From an uncultured Sphingobacteriaceae bacterium (lineage in GTDB: Bacteria > Bacteroidota > Bacteroidia > Sphingobacteriales > Sphingobacteriaceae), in contig CAMPKC010000003.1 in assembly GCA_946887045.1 (NCBI GenBank), forward strand, positions 62,001 through 126,000: a stretch of 64,000 nucleotides of DNA, read 5' to 3'. The notes under the pieces were generated by a model. It did no database searches. It saw nothing but the letters and a program-made list of their open reading frames with translations, and was not told the origin of the DNA. Numbering within the stretch: position 1 is the first letter of the stretch; every line of letters starts with the position of its first letter. Of the stretch, positions 53,725 to 62,387 are shown one piece after another. A program made the position numbers and the translations under genes.

Positions 53725-56700
53725 TCAATAATCCAGTTTATCACGCTCTGCCCGCTCATCTTCATATTTCGCCTGGTGCTCAAAATCTTTAGCCAAATCT
53801 TCAAGAAGAGCGGTGATATGAGGAAATTTCGCTGATTTTATTTGGCCGAGTGTTCTGAAATATTTGCCAATGTGCCATTCCCTAGCACCGCCATCAAAGG
53901 GTCCTCTTGATGAAAACCCCCTTTTATTATATGTGCTTGTTCTAAAACTCTCAAAAAGCGAATTCGAATTTATGCCTTCCATGATTTCGCATAAAATATC
54001 CGGTGGCCAGTTTAGCTCTTTTTGTGGGTCCATTTCTTTATTGATTTCTGGATATTTTGCGAATACATCACCAATTTTACCTTCAGCAAACGTCAGACGG
54101 TCACTTTCCTTGGCAAGCTCCAGAACACGATTTACCCAGTTGTTCAATTTATCAGCATCAATATCTCCCTGTATATCCGTTCCCGGAATAGCATGCCACG
54201 TTTGAAACAATTTGTAGGCAGATTGTGCCATTTGTGCCTTTTGCTGTATTTGCTCCTCAGTCAATTCAGCCTCCTGTTCATCGTCAGTTTCTGTTTTGTA
54301 AAGTTGTTCTAAAACCTGTATGAAGAATTCGGGATTTTCCGCCATCTCTCGATGAAGTATCGGAGTATTGCCATGATCAAAACCCTGATCTAGGAGCGGC
54401 AAGTATAGCCATTCGAGTCTTATGAGAGTATTATGGTCGGGTGTGTTTTTTTTGCGCAGTTCTTCAAAGATGTGCTGGATTTCATACGAGTCCAAGCGTA
54501 CATTTTCTTCCAGCTTATTGCTTATAAAATTAGTTAATACTTCAACCAATAAGGATTCGTCTAACTGTTCGGCAGCGTTGGAAGCTACGTGTATTGCTGA
54601 TGTAAACCTATTGTATTGCATCAACTTGGAAATTGCCTTGGATAAGTCTTCCGTAGGAGCATAAAAGTAGAAAGAATCCACCCTTTTCCAATACTCATCA
54701 CTTACCTCCTGACTTGTTGTATCAATAAAATCCCACAGCACTCCGCCTGCAACTAACTTTAAAAATACATTTGTAAGGGCCATGGGTCCAAATCCTTTAG
54801 CTCGGAGTTTTTCATAAAGCTCGAAAACTGGTTGATTTCCATGCAATCGTCGTTTTCTATCAATAATCGATTGTGCAAATATTGTTTTCGTACCATCTGT
54901 TTTTAAACCTTCCCATATCTCTGAAAGTTCATTTTCGTCGTTTATTACATCTGCAACAGCAAAACCAAACGTTTGTAATTCAATGCCCGATAATTGGCTT
55001 CTAATCTCAAGTATCTTACCTAAACCATAATTATCATAAAGAAATTTGACAGCGTTAACTTTTTTATCATGAATAATTTTGGCCTGTTCTTCGTGACCAA
55101 GCCTTCGGGGTTTGCCCTCAATTGCTTCAGGCCAATGCTCCCGTAATATCCAAGTGTTTTGGTCAAGTGGATCAGCGGGAGTTAACGAATTGTATAATTT
55201 TTCATAGCGCAATAGCACCTCCTCTGGTAGCGACCAATCTGCATCAGGATAAGTGCGGTGTCTCCCTACCATTTTGCGTAGCGTATGCCATGATTTATTA
55301 GTTGCATGATCGACCTTGTCTAAGTGCTGTTCTAAAAAATCTAACACTTTTTCCCTGTCCCAGGGATTTAGATCAAAAGATTTCTCAACAAGTAGATCAA
55401 AACTTGCTTCTGTATCGTCAAACTGGTCAAACAGCAATTCAATTGCCAATGAATACGTATTGTAAAGCTCTTCATAACTTACTCCATGTGGAATGGTTTC
55501 ATCTGAAAGTCTCCAGCGCATTCGGTGAGTGGGACTTGCAGTACCATGACCAGAAGGCAATAAGCTTTTGACAACGGTTTTACCTATTTCCTTATAAGCT
55601 TTCATCATCAGTTTTAGTGCTTCTATCCGGTCTGTTAACTTACCTAAGCTTTGGGGGAACCAAGACTTAAATATTTCGCGTAAACTATTAATGGGCCTGT
55701 TAGCAAGGCTTCCACCAGGGTCATTTTGTGCTAAATTGGCTAAGACCAGTGCAACTCGGGTTAAGTGCTCCGGCATCCAAGCTAGATTTTCCAAAGCCCA
55801 TAACAAGCCAGTATGATAGGAGTTAGAATGGAGAAACCCCTTCTCTTCCTCAAACAATTGTTGCAAAGGGCCATTCTCAATTTTTAGTAGATCTTCAACT
55901 CTTGCCACAAAAGAGGCGGGCGATGCTTCGGCCAATAGTGGAAGCTCATGGTCGAGGGATTTCCATAATGCTGGATTTTCTGTTGCCAAGAGATTTGCTA
56001 TAATATAATCCACCCACTTATCTGGGCGATCTGGTAGGTCAATTTTTATCTTATCACCATACATGGAAACAAGAATGATGCTTTGAATCAAGCCCTCTCG
56101 CATCCACCTTGAATTTACAGGTCGAACACCTAACCAAGAAGCCCTATGCCGTTCTTCCGCTTCAAGGTTAAACTTTGGGTCTATCTCGCTATAGATATCA
56201 GTAAAAGCTTGTTTTAACTTATCGAAATCCGCTCGCGTACAGTACTTGCCGGCATGTGTCCAGGCATCAAGTGGAGAAGTCAGCCTCCAGGAGCCTCCGA
56301 TTTGTACTACAGGGGCATCTGGTGTGTATATCCATCTTTTAAGTTTAGCGGTATACTTGTCGTAGTCTTCGTTGGCAAATAATTCAATGACTTTCTTGTC
56401 TCCCTCGATATTTTCATCCCATCTTCCAGCAAGCATGGCTGGAATGAGGTCTCTAACATTTTTTGGATGCGCCCACTCGGGTATTAAACGGTTAAACTCA
56501 AGTTGTCTTCTTAAAACCGACAGGTTTCTGGCTGATCTTTTTGAAATTTTTTCAGCTTCAGTCCTTTCAAGACCGCTATCGACTAAAGCTTCTAGAAATT
56601 CTTCTCTTTCCAATGCTGGAAGGTTTATCCGGTCCTCCCATTGTCCGGAATTATCTATTCCCAACGGCACGTATACCACATGGCCCTTGCTTTTAGCTCT

Positions 56701-57525
56701 ATTGATGATATTGTCATCCTCAAAGCGAACAAACAAGTACAAACGTTTATTTGCAACTAAGATTTCTCTGAAAGCGTCTGGACTATCAACAATTAGTGCT
56801 CGGGCAAAAAAGTCTTCAACGACGACATCGTCGTTCTTGTAAGCGGCTATAACAAATGCAATCGCTTCCTCACGAGAAGTGCCTCTAATTGGTATTAGTG
56901 AAGGATGCTTTGATTGTGAAAAAAGAGCTTCTACCTGTTTCTGACGTCCTGCTAATACAACATTCGGTGTGAATTTAATTTTATTTCCCGTCGACCATTC
57001 CTCCCAAAAATCGTCTGCCGGTTGAATACCTTTTGGTAAAATAGATAGATGGTTGACAGCCAACCAAGCACCAACTGAAGGGGCTGTTTCGATCCATTCT
57101 TCCAAATCCTGTGCATCATAGACTCGTACTTCTTTCCAAAATAACTCTAAATTCTTTTCAGCGATCCATTCATCTTTCTTGGTCCATAGCCTGGGTGTTA
57201 CAAAAATATAGGTAGCATCTGCAGGGTTAAATCCCAGTGCATTTCCCTTGCGCTTTTCATAATCGCCATCTGCCTTGCCTTTAATATCACTGGCAGTTCC
57301 AAATTCCCAAAGAGATGTTCCTAACGTCAAATAATCTGTTTCTTCAGATACTTCCAAAATGCCATCCCAACCTCCAATCAATACATTTTCGCCCGCTGGA
57401 AAGCTAATTTTTTTAATGCTGCTCGATGTCGCCCTAATCAACTTTCTAACTAGCAGAGGCAGTTGATCTTGACAATCCCTTCTTGAAGCCCAGCTACGTA
57501 GATTAGCTGTATCTATCCATTTCAT
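53725..57525 (-). CDS. Large (1266 aa) protein: nuclease-like N-terminus, NTPase-like middle, helical C-terminus; candidate antiphage effector
   Basis: I do not recognise a named family. Residues 1-160 look like a PD-(D/E)xK-type domain: GGWDG near 52, SLWEFGT near 73, KGKADGDYEKR near 83, then TYIFVTPRLWTKKDEW and VRVYDAQDLEEWIE. Residues 185-370 have the shape of a STAND-type NTPase module (VVLAGRQKQVEALF, GHVVYVPLG, INLPALEREEFLEALVDSGL) but without a canonical P-loop. The remaining 850 or so residues are helical, repeat-like and acidic. It is a lone gene with a long upstream gap, next to the right boundary of the element. Confidence 0.7.
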   Translation of the reverse strand: MKWIDTANLRSWASRRDCQDQLPLLVRKLIRATSSSIKKISFPAGENVLIGGWDGILEVSEETDYLTLGTSLWEFGTASDIKGKADGDYEKRKGNALGFNPADATYIFVTPRLWTKKDEWIAEKNLELFWKEVRVYDAQDLEEWIETAPSVGAWLAVNHLSILPKGIQPADDFWEEWSTGNKIKFTPNVVLAGRQKQVEALFSQSKHPSLIPIRGTSREEAIAFVIAAYKNDDVVVEDFFARALIVDSPDAFREILVANKRLYLFVRFEDDNIINRAKSKGHVVYVPLGIDNSGQWEDRINLPALEREEFLEALVDSGLERTEAEKISKRSARNLSVLRRQLEFNRLIPEWAHPKNVRDLIPAMLAGRWDENIEGDKKVIELFANEDYDKYTAKLKRWIYTPDAPVVQIGGSWRLTSPLDAWTHAGKYCTRADFDKLKQAFTDIYSEIDPKFNLEAEERHRASWLGVRPVNSRWMREGLIQSIILVSMYGDKIKIDLPDRPDKWVDYIIANLLATENPALWKSLDHELPLLAEASPASFVARVEDLLKIENGPLQQLFEEEKGFLHSNSYHTGLLWALENLAWMPEHLTRVALVLANLAQNDPGGSLANRPINSLREIFKSWFPQSLGKLTDRIEALKLMMKAYKEIGKTVVKSLLPSGHGTASPTHRMRWRLSDETIPHGVSYEELYNTYSLAIELLFDQFDDTEASFDLLVEKSFDLNPWDREKVLDFLEQHLDKVDHATNKSWHTLRKMVGRHRTYPDADWSLPEEVLLRYEKLYNSLTPADPLDQNTWILREHWPEAIEGKPRRLGHEEQAKIIHDKKVNAVKFLYDNYGLGKILEIRSQLSGIELQTFGFAVADVINDENELSEIWEGLKTDGTKTIFAQSIIDRKRRLHGNQPVFELYEKLRAKGFGPMALTNVFLKLVAGGVLWDFIDTTSQEVSDEYWKRVDSFYFYAPTEDLSKAISKLMQYNRFTSAIHVASNAAEQLDESLLVEVLTNFISNKLEENVRLDSYEIQHIFEELRKKNTPDHNTLIRLEWLYLPLLDQGFDHGNTPILHREMAENPEFFIQVLEQLYKTETDDEQEAELTEEQIQQKAQMAQSAYKLFQTWHAIPGTDIQGDIDADKLNNWVNRVLELAKESDRLTFAEGKIGDVFAKYPEINKEMDPQKELNWPPDILCEIMEGINSNSLFESFRTSTYNKRGFSSRGPFDGGAREWHIGKYFRTLGQIKSAKFPHITALLEDLAKDFEHQAKYEDERAERDKLDY

Positions 57526-57727
57526 AAGACTTATAATTTGATCTATAAAAATGCTAATTTTTCGCGAACCTCTTACTGATCAATACGGTGCTGCTCCTGT
57601 CCCGCTTCTGTTTATAAAAGCTTATCTTCTCCGGGCGCGTAGACAAAAAGATTGAAATACGTTGGAACGCCACCAATATTTGACCTCCCTATTTTTTTGT
57701 CTTACCTTTATACCGTCGTTTTGGTCG

Positions 57728-57747
57728 GTTACCAAACCAACTACCAG
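57728..57747 (+). repeat. Arm-like repeat inside the right end
   Basis: GTTACCAA..CC.ACTACCAG, 18 of 20 positions as at 18883-18902, same strand, 51 bases before the right 22-bp copy. TTGGT just upstream makes a small inverted repeat with TACCAA. Confidence 0.5.
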
Positions 57748-57798
57748 CACATTTTTGCTCTTTGTATTTAATTGATATTTAGCTATTTACAGCAATAG

Positions 57799-57820
57799 GT
57801 TCGAGCCCAGGTGGGCGCAC
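57799..57820 (+). repeat. Right 22-bp direct repeat, candidate attachment-site core
   Basis: Identical to 18738-18759 over 22 bases, with different flanks on both sides. Like the left copy, it is followed by a terminator and then an integrase start, here decayed. No tRNA folds upstream. Confidence 0.75.
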
Positions 57821-57826
57821 CGGTTC

Positions 57827-57862
57827 AAAAGGTCTGTTTTACATCAAAACAGGCCTTTTTTC
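57827..57862 (+). terminator. Rho-independent terminator after the right repeat
   Basis: AAAAGG-T-CTGTTTT pairs with AAAACAG-G-CCTTTT around a 5-base loop (one T-G wobble), followed by a T-run. Confidence 0.85.
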
Positions 57863-58004
57863 GTTTCTAAACGCAGATTTAACCTTCTGCGACAGTGGCT
57901 CAGGCAGTCGCCCTGATGTCAGGATTTACATAATTTTTTGTTGAACTTAACGCGAATACGTCACAAATACGTCATAACGAATTTGCGTGCTAAAGAAAGA
58001 AATT

Positions 58005-58410
58005 ATGGCAACTGTTAGCGCAGTAGTATATGAACATCAAAGAAAAGCAGACGGAACCTACAATGTAAAATTCGTGATTACCACAAAAATGAACGAAAAT
58101 TTATCGATACCTCTCATTTTGTAACCTCTAAACAGCTGACTCAAAAAACACGTATTGTTTTGATGAACGAGTCTGGTGTAACAGAGATTGCATCAATTCC
58201 AGCCAAGAACTGAGCAGAGTCAGGAAAATCAGAGAACCCTGTTGTATGCGTGCAAATACCTGAGCTTAAATCGAGTTGATCTCAAATGCAAATAAAGAAA
58301 TCTGTGATACAGAAATCTGATAGGCCATGGCCGGGAGTTTGACTTTGTTGGCTCGAAAATCATCGAAACCCTGATCAATACACTGCTTAGCACAGGATTG
58401 AATAAGCATA
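58005..58410 (+). pseudogene. Decayed tyrosine integrase (N-terminal remnants)
   Basis: ATG 58005 opens MATVSAVVYEHQRKADGTYN and VKFVITTK, the start of a Bacteroidota integrase arm-binding domain, then shifts frame. The continuation KNERKFIDTSHFVTSKQLTQK is readable in another frame. Further on, GREFDFVGSKIIETL looks like the start of the core-binding domain. The catalytic domain is absent. It lies 184 bases after the right 22-bp repeat, mirroring the intact integrase at 19081, so it is the relic of another element that used the same target. Confidence 0.72.
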
Positions 58411-58418
58411 AATTTCTT

Positions 58419-61355
58419 TTATTCCTTCTGTTTTTCAGATACATTCCGCTCACCTATCTCACTTTCAGCTAGCTTAAAATCCTTAAAAAAATTAAACAAA
58501 TTGATCTCTCCGGTGATGTAAAGTTTTTTTCTTAGCCTGTAACGGCTAATTTCTACTCCCCTTGGAGAAATTTGCATAAGCTGTGCTATTTCCTTGGTAG
58601 ACAAGTTCATCTTTAAGTATGCACATAAACGAAGATCATTAGTTGTCAGATTGGGATAAGCCGACTTAATATTATTCAGAAAGTTGGTATGTACCTTATC
58701 AAAGTAGATAGAAAACTGCTCCCATCCGCCATCAGCTTTCTCTTCTTGGCTTAGAGTTCGCAGTATTTTTTGAATATCCGTATGCGCTTTGTCCTCTAAA
58801 ATACGCTTATTCAAATTGCTTAACTCTCCCTTTATCTTGCCCAAAAGCTCAGCCTTATGCCCAAGATGCATGGCAATAGAGGCGAGGTCGGAGTTCTTTG
58901 CTTCTATTTCGGTTTCAAGCTTTTCATTTTTAAGCTTTATAATTTCCCTTTCAGACTTATCAATTTCCAACTGGTGCAGATATTCCAGGTTCTTTTGCTC
59001 TTCCTCGAAGCGCTTTTGCTGAGTAAGTAATTTTTTATGCTGGTATTTGTAAATGCGGTAAATAACAAAAAGAGCTAGCAAGCAGTACGTGAGATAGGCC
59101 CATACTGTTTTATACCATGGCGGACTTATCGAAATCTTATAGACGGCGGCTTCCGATTCGACCCCGAAATTTTTTCGCGCTTTTACTTTAAAGATAAAGT
59201 CTCCGTGAGGCAAGTTAGTGTAATCTTTTTCCGTTTTCTTGCTGTATTCCGACCAGCCTTTATCAAATCCTTCAAGATAATAACTATACTGAATATTCGA
59301 CTGATTCTTATTTACAATAGCTGAGTACTCGAAATGAAGTGAATTTAGGGCATACTTTATCTTAGGGATATTTCGCTGTTTTCTAATCTCGTTAACTTCG
59401 CCAAAATATCCCCCGAAAAGCAACGAATCTGCTTTACCAATCGTTTTAATCAGGCTAAACTGCACCTTAATGGAATTACCTCCGCCGACGTATTTATCAA
59501 AATTGACATGATAAAACCCCTTCTGTGCACCCACTAAAACATTGTATTTGTTAATAGGATTAATGTGCTCAAATCCGCTTACTAATTTCCCATTGAGCTC
59601 CGGAATATAAAGCAATTCCATCTGTCCTTTACTGAACCTGCAGACACCAAGGTTCTTATCCTCTATAAACCAGATATTTCCGTCCGAATCTTCTTTTAAA
59701 TACCGGATATATAACTTTTTGAAAATAGTCCTGAAATAGACGGAGGGTTCAAACCGATCCTTTCGGGCATTGTACTCATAGATGCCGTTTTCCGTACAGA
59801 TAACGATGCGTCCTTTTACCTTGTATACGTGGTTGTTAAAAGATGAGGGAAGTCCGCCGTTCTTTGTATATAAGCTAACAACCGGATTATCAAAATCGGT
59901 AATATTGATTTTGTAAACGCCTTTATATGGATGCGAGGCCCATAGCAGATTATTATCACCTACCGTGATAAAACGGGCTGATTCGGCAAAGTTTTTTATT
60001 TTCCCTAGCAGTTGGTATCTCGAAGAGCCCAAACCGAAGACATCAATTCCATTGTAATTTCCGGCCAGAACCACCGGTTTGTTAAACTTTGGATGTCGGT
60101 ATGAGATGAATTTCCAATAGCCTTTATCGGTTGAAAGCGGTTGAGCCTTCCCACCTGTCAAGGAAAATGCGCCCTCATGCTTGCCCAGAAATAAACGTTG
60201 GCCTACCACGTCCATTCCCCATACCTGACCAAGGGTATTTTCCACATAACTGATATCACCGTTTGCATAACTCAGATCGGTGTTATCTTTTACTTTCAAA
60301 GAATATACCGCGCTCGATAGTCCGAAATACAAAGTATTGTTAAAGATAAGGGACGAATGCCCTACTCCTTCAGCGAAGATATCCGGGTTCACATGTTTAA
60401 TAGCATTACTTGTCGCTATAATATCGATTCCGTTATTTGAGCCAAGCCATATGTTTTTATTGTGATCTTCATACATGCATAATACTGTGCTGTTTTGCAG
60501 CCCGGTATTCTTGGAAAAATTGTAAATAGTCTGACCGTTTTTATTCAGAATATAAAGTCCGTTATAATTTGTTGCAACTACCAGCATACCATTTGCATCC
60601 TTAAACGCCTGCAAAATCTGCTTCCCCTTTAAACTGGCCGCCTGGTAAGAATTTAAAGGACTTAAACGCCCCTGAGAATAGGAAAACAGTCCATGATTCA
60701 TTGAACTGATCAAGATAGAATCTCCGCTAAAGCGGGACATAGAGGTAGCAACAAAATTTGGAGGTGTGGCCGCGAAACTCTCTGTTATAGCTCCACTGTT
60801 CAGAATTGTTAAGCCTCTTTGTCTATCCTGCGCTATCACCTTTTTATTAGCTAAACCCAGAAAAACCCATTGCGAGCTCGAGGAAATCACCTTAACACTA
60901 TTACCAAATAACCTGAATATGGCATTGTCGGTCCTAAAATACACCTCCTTTCCGTATGCAACAATATCCCATATATCCGCAAAGGAACGGTACTTGGTCG
61001 GCAACATAGGTTTTAAGCTATGGAATATTAGTTTGCCGTTAACCGCTGGAGAAAAATAACCAAATTCGTCTTGTCCACCCACGTAAATTCGGTTATCTGC
61101 TCCAATAGCAATAGACCGAATAATAGTCTTGTTTGGCAGAGGGTAAAGCTTCCAGTAAGTGCCATCAAAGGTGAGAAGCCCCTCATTATTGGCGAAGTAC
61201 ATTATTCCGTTGCGATCCTGCTGAATATCCCAACTTTGTGTTCCTCCGTTATATGCAGTTTTAGGGTAATTAGCAATTTCCGGTAAGCCGATTGGATTTT
61301 GACCGGAAGCACTTAGGTGCGTACAGAAAAACAGCAAAAGCAGAAACCGGAACAT
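58419..61355 (-). CDS. Beta-propeller sensor with Y_Y_Y domain, membrane helix and LuxR-type helix-turn-helix
   Basis: A 978-aa one-component membrane regulator. It has a signal peptide, then about 14 two-component-regulator propeller repeats (for example QDRNGIMYFANNEGLLTFDG, YEDHNKNIWLGSNNGIDII) and the triple-Tyr domain (YSYYLEGFDKGWSEYSKK, LPHGDFIFKVKARKNFG). One membrane helix (TYCLLALFVIYRIY, about 745-760), a coiled coil and a C-terminal LuxR/GerE-like helix-turn-helix (LKMNLSTKEIAQLMQISPRGVEISRYRLRKKL) follow. No histidine kinase is present. It probably senses a periplasmic glycan and controls the divergent lipoprotein/SusC genes. Confidence 0.9.
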   Translation of the reverse strand: MFRFLLLLFFCTHLSASGQNPIGLPEIANYPKTAYNGGTQSWDIQQDRNGIMYFANNEGLLTFDGTYWKLYPLPNKTIIRSIAIGADNRIYVGGQDEFGYFSPAVNGKLIFHSLKPMLPTKYRSFADIWDIVAYGKEVYFRTDNAIFRLFGNSVKVISSSSQWVFLGLANKKVIAQDRQRGLTILNSGAITESFAATPPNFVATSMSRFSGDSILISSMNHGLFSYSQGRLSPLNSYQAASLKGKQILQAFKDANGMLVVATNYNGLYILNKNGQTIYNFSKNTGLQNSTVLCMYEDHNKNIWLGSNNGIDIIATSNAIKHVNPDIFAEGVGHSSLIFNNTLYFGLSSAVYSLKVKDNTDLSYANGDISYVENTLGQVWGMDVVGQRLFLGKHEGAFSLTGGKAQPLSTDKGYWKFISYRHPKFNKPVVLAGNYNGIDVFGLGSSRYQLLGKIKNFAESARFITVGDNNLLWASHPYKGVYKINITDFDNPVVSLYTKNGGLPSSFNNHVYKVKGRIVICTENGIYEYNARKDRFEPSVYFRTIFKKLYIRYLKEDSDGNIWFIEDKNLGVCRFSKGQMELLYIPELNGKLVSGFEHINPINKYNVLVGAQKGFYHVNFDKYVGGGNSIKVQFSLIKTIGKADSLLFGGYFGEVNEIRKQRNIPKIKYALNSLHFEYSAIVNKNQSNIQYSYYLEGFDKGWSEYSKKTEKDYTNLPHGDFIFKVKARKNFGVESEAAVYKISISPPWYKTVWAYLTYCLLALFVIYRIYKYQHKKLLTQQKRFEEEQKNLEYLHQLEIDKSEREIIKLKNEKLETEIEAKNSDLASIAMHLGHKAELLGKIKGELSNLNKRILEDKAHTDIQKILRTLSQEEKADGGWEQFSIYFDKVHTNFLNNIKSAYPNLTTNDLRLCAYLKMNLSTKEIAQLMQISPRGVEISRYRLRKKLYITGEINLFNFFKDFKLAESEIGERNVSEKQKE

Positions 61356-61533
61356 TGATCTATAATAAGTTGATTAAATCTACTGAAATTTCGGCTGAGT
61401 ACCGAATGTTGTAGGTAAAAATCGCGTCATGTGCTGATTTATGAGTCTTGATGTAGTTTTGATGTACCCCTAAATACCGCATTTCGCTGGAAGTAGCTCT
61501 ACATTTGTTCTGAAATAAAACCAATTAACCGTT

Positions 61534-62364
61534 ATGAGTATTAAACCGATATTGACCAGAGGCTACCTTTACGTACCGCTGATTTTTGCATGTCTATTTT
61601 CGGGATGCAAAGAAACTGAAGGAGATTTGGGAATACCAGCAAAGGCTGGATTCAACATAACTCCAGTTGGTGGTAAAGCCAACACTTACCTATTAGAAAG
61701 TAACTCTGAAAATGCCTTTCGCTATCAATGGGACATTGGAGCGGGGCAGGGCCTGAGAGCAGGTAAATCGACAGGCACAGCTTATTATTTAAAAAAAGGA
61801 ACGTATGAGATTAAACTTTACGCTTACGGTAACGGAGGCTATGATATTGCCAGCAAACAGATAATTGTAGCTAATGATGATCTGTCGCCGATCCTGAACA
61901 ACCCAATTTTTCAAAAACTCACTGCACATCCCTGGAAGCTTGACGCTAACTCTACAGCACCAATCATCGTAGGTACTGAGGGTAACCCTGCTGAATATTT
62001 CCAGGGAGGCCCGCTGGCTGATTGCCAAAAAGATGATGTCTACACCTTTGGATTTGTAAATAACGACTTCAAGGTTACGTACAAGGCCAACGGCGCTACT
62101 TTCAATGGCGGAAACATAGCTCCTAATTACAACTGTGCGGCCGACCGTTCTTACAGCGACGTGATTTTTACGTTCAGCACAGCAGTTTCCGGAGCCGGAA
62201 TTGCTACGATTACTATGCCGGGTAACCCGCCATCGAACTTCATAGGAGTTACCGATGTATCATCCAATAATTATCGTATCATTTCGATTTCTGATACACA
62301 AATGGTTCTAAGATCGGGTAAAACCAACGAGGCTGTCCACCAAATGAGATTTATAGCTCAATAA
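61534..62364 (+). CDS. Lipoprotein with PKD-like N-terminal domain
   Basis: A 276-aa lipoprotein (LIFACLFSGC). The first domain resembles a PKD/Ig-like fold (NAFRYQWDIGAGQG, LKKGTYEIKLYAYGNGGYDIASKQIIV). The second half is a beta-rich domain (HPWKLDANSTAPIIVGTEG, DDVYTFGFVNNDFKVTY) of the kind found at the surface next to SusCD pairs. It is transcribed just ahead of a SusC gene (23-base gap), an unusual order since such lipoproteins normally follow SusD. It is probably a surface glycan binder. Confidence 0.72.
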   Translation: MSIKPILTRGYLYVPLIFACLFSGCKETEGDLGIPAKAGFNITPVGGKANTYLLESNSENAFRYQWDIGAGQGLRAGKSTGTAYYLKKGTYEIKLYAYGNGGYDIASKQIIVANDDLSPILNNPIFQKLTAHPWKLDANSTAPIIVGTEGNPAEYFQGGPLADCQKDDVYTFGFVNNDFKVTYKANGATFNGGNIAPNYNCAADRSYSDVIFTFSTAVSGAGIATITMPGNPPSNFIGVTDVSSNNYRIISISDTQMVLRSGKTNEAVHQMRFIAQ

Positions 62365-62387
62365 CAATATTAACTAACCAAATAGCC

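Larger units (their letters stand above)
18738..57820. mobile_element. Candidate integrated element of about 39 kb bounded by 22-bp direct repeats
   Basis: The limits are two exact direct copies of a 22-bp sequence (18738-18759 and 57799-57820). A tyrosine integrase gene lies just inside the left copy, related 20-bp arm-like repeats lie inside both ends, and a mobilization relic (candidate oriT, mobC, radC) is inside. The cargo includes carbohydrate-use loci, AbiE and a large putative defence protein. A second, decayed integrase right of the right copy shows that the target has been used more than once, so an alternative is two or three stacked elements. No relaxase is visible, so the element would need help to move. 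Confidence 0.55.

Noticed and set aside
53437..53728. Three overlapping short frames on both strands
   Set aside because: They follow a GC-rich patch, have no recognisable features and overlap each other.
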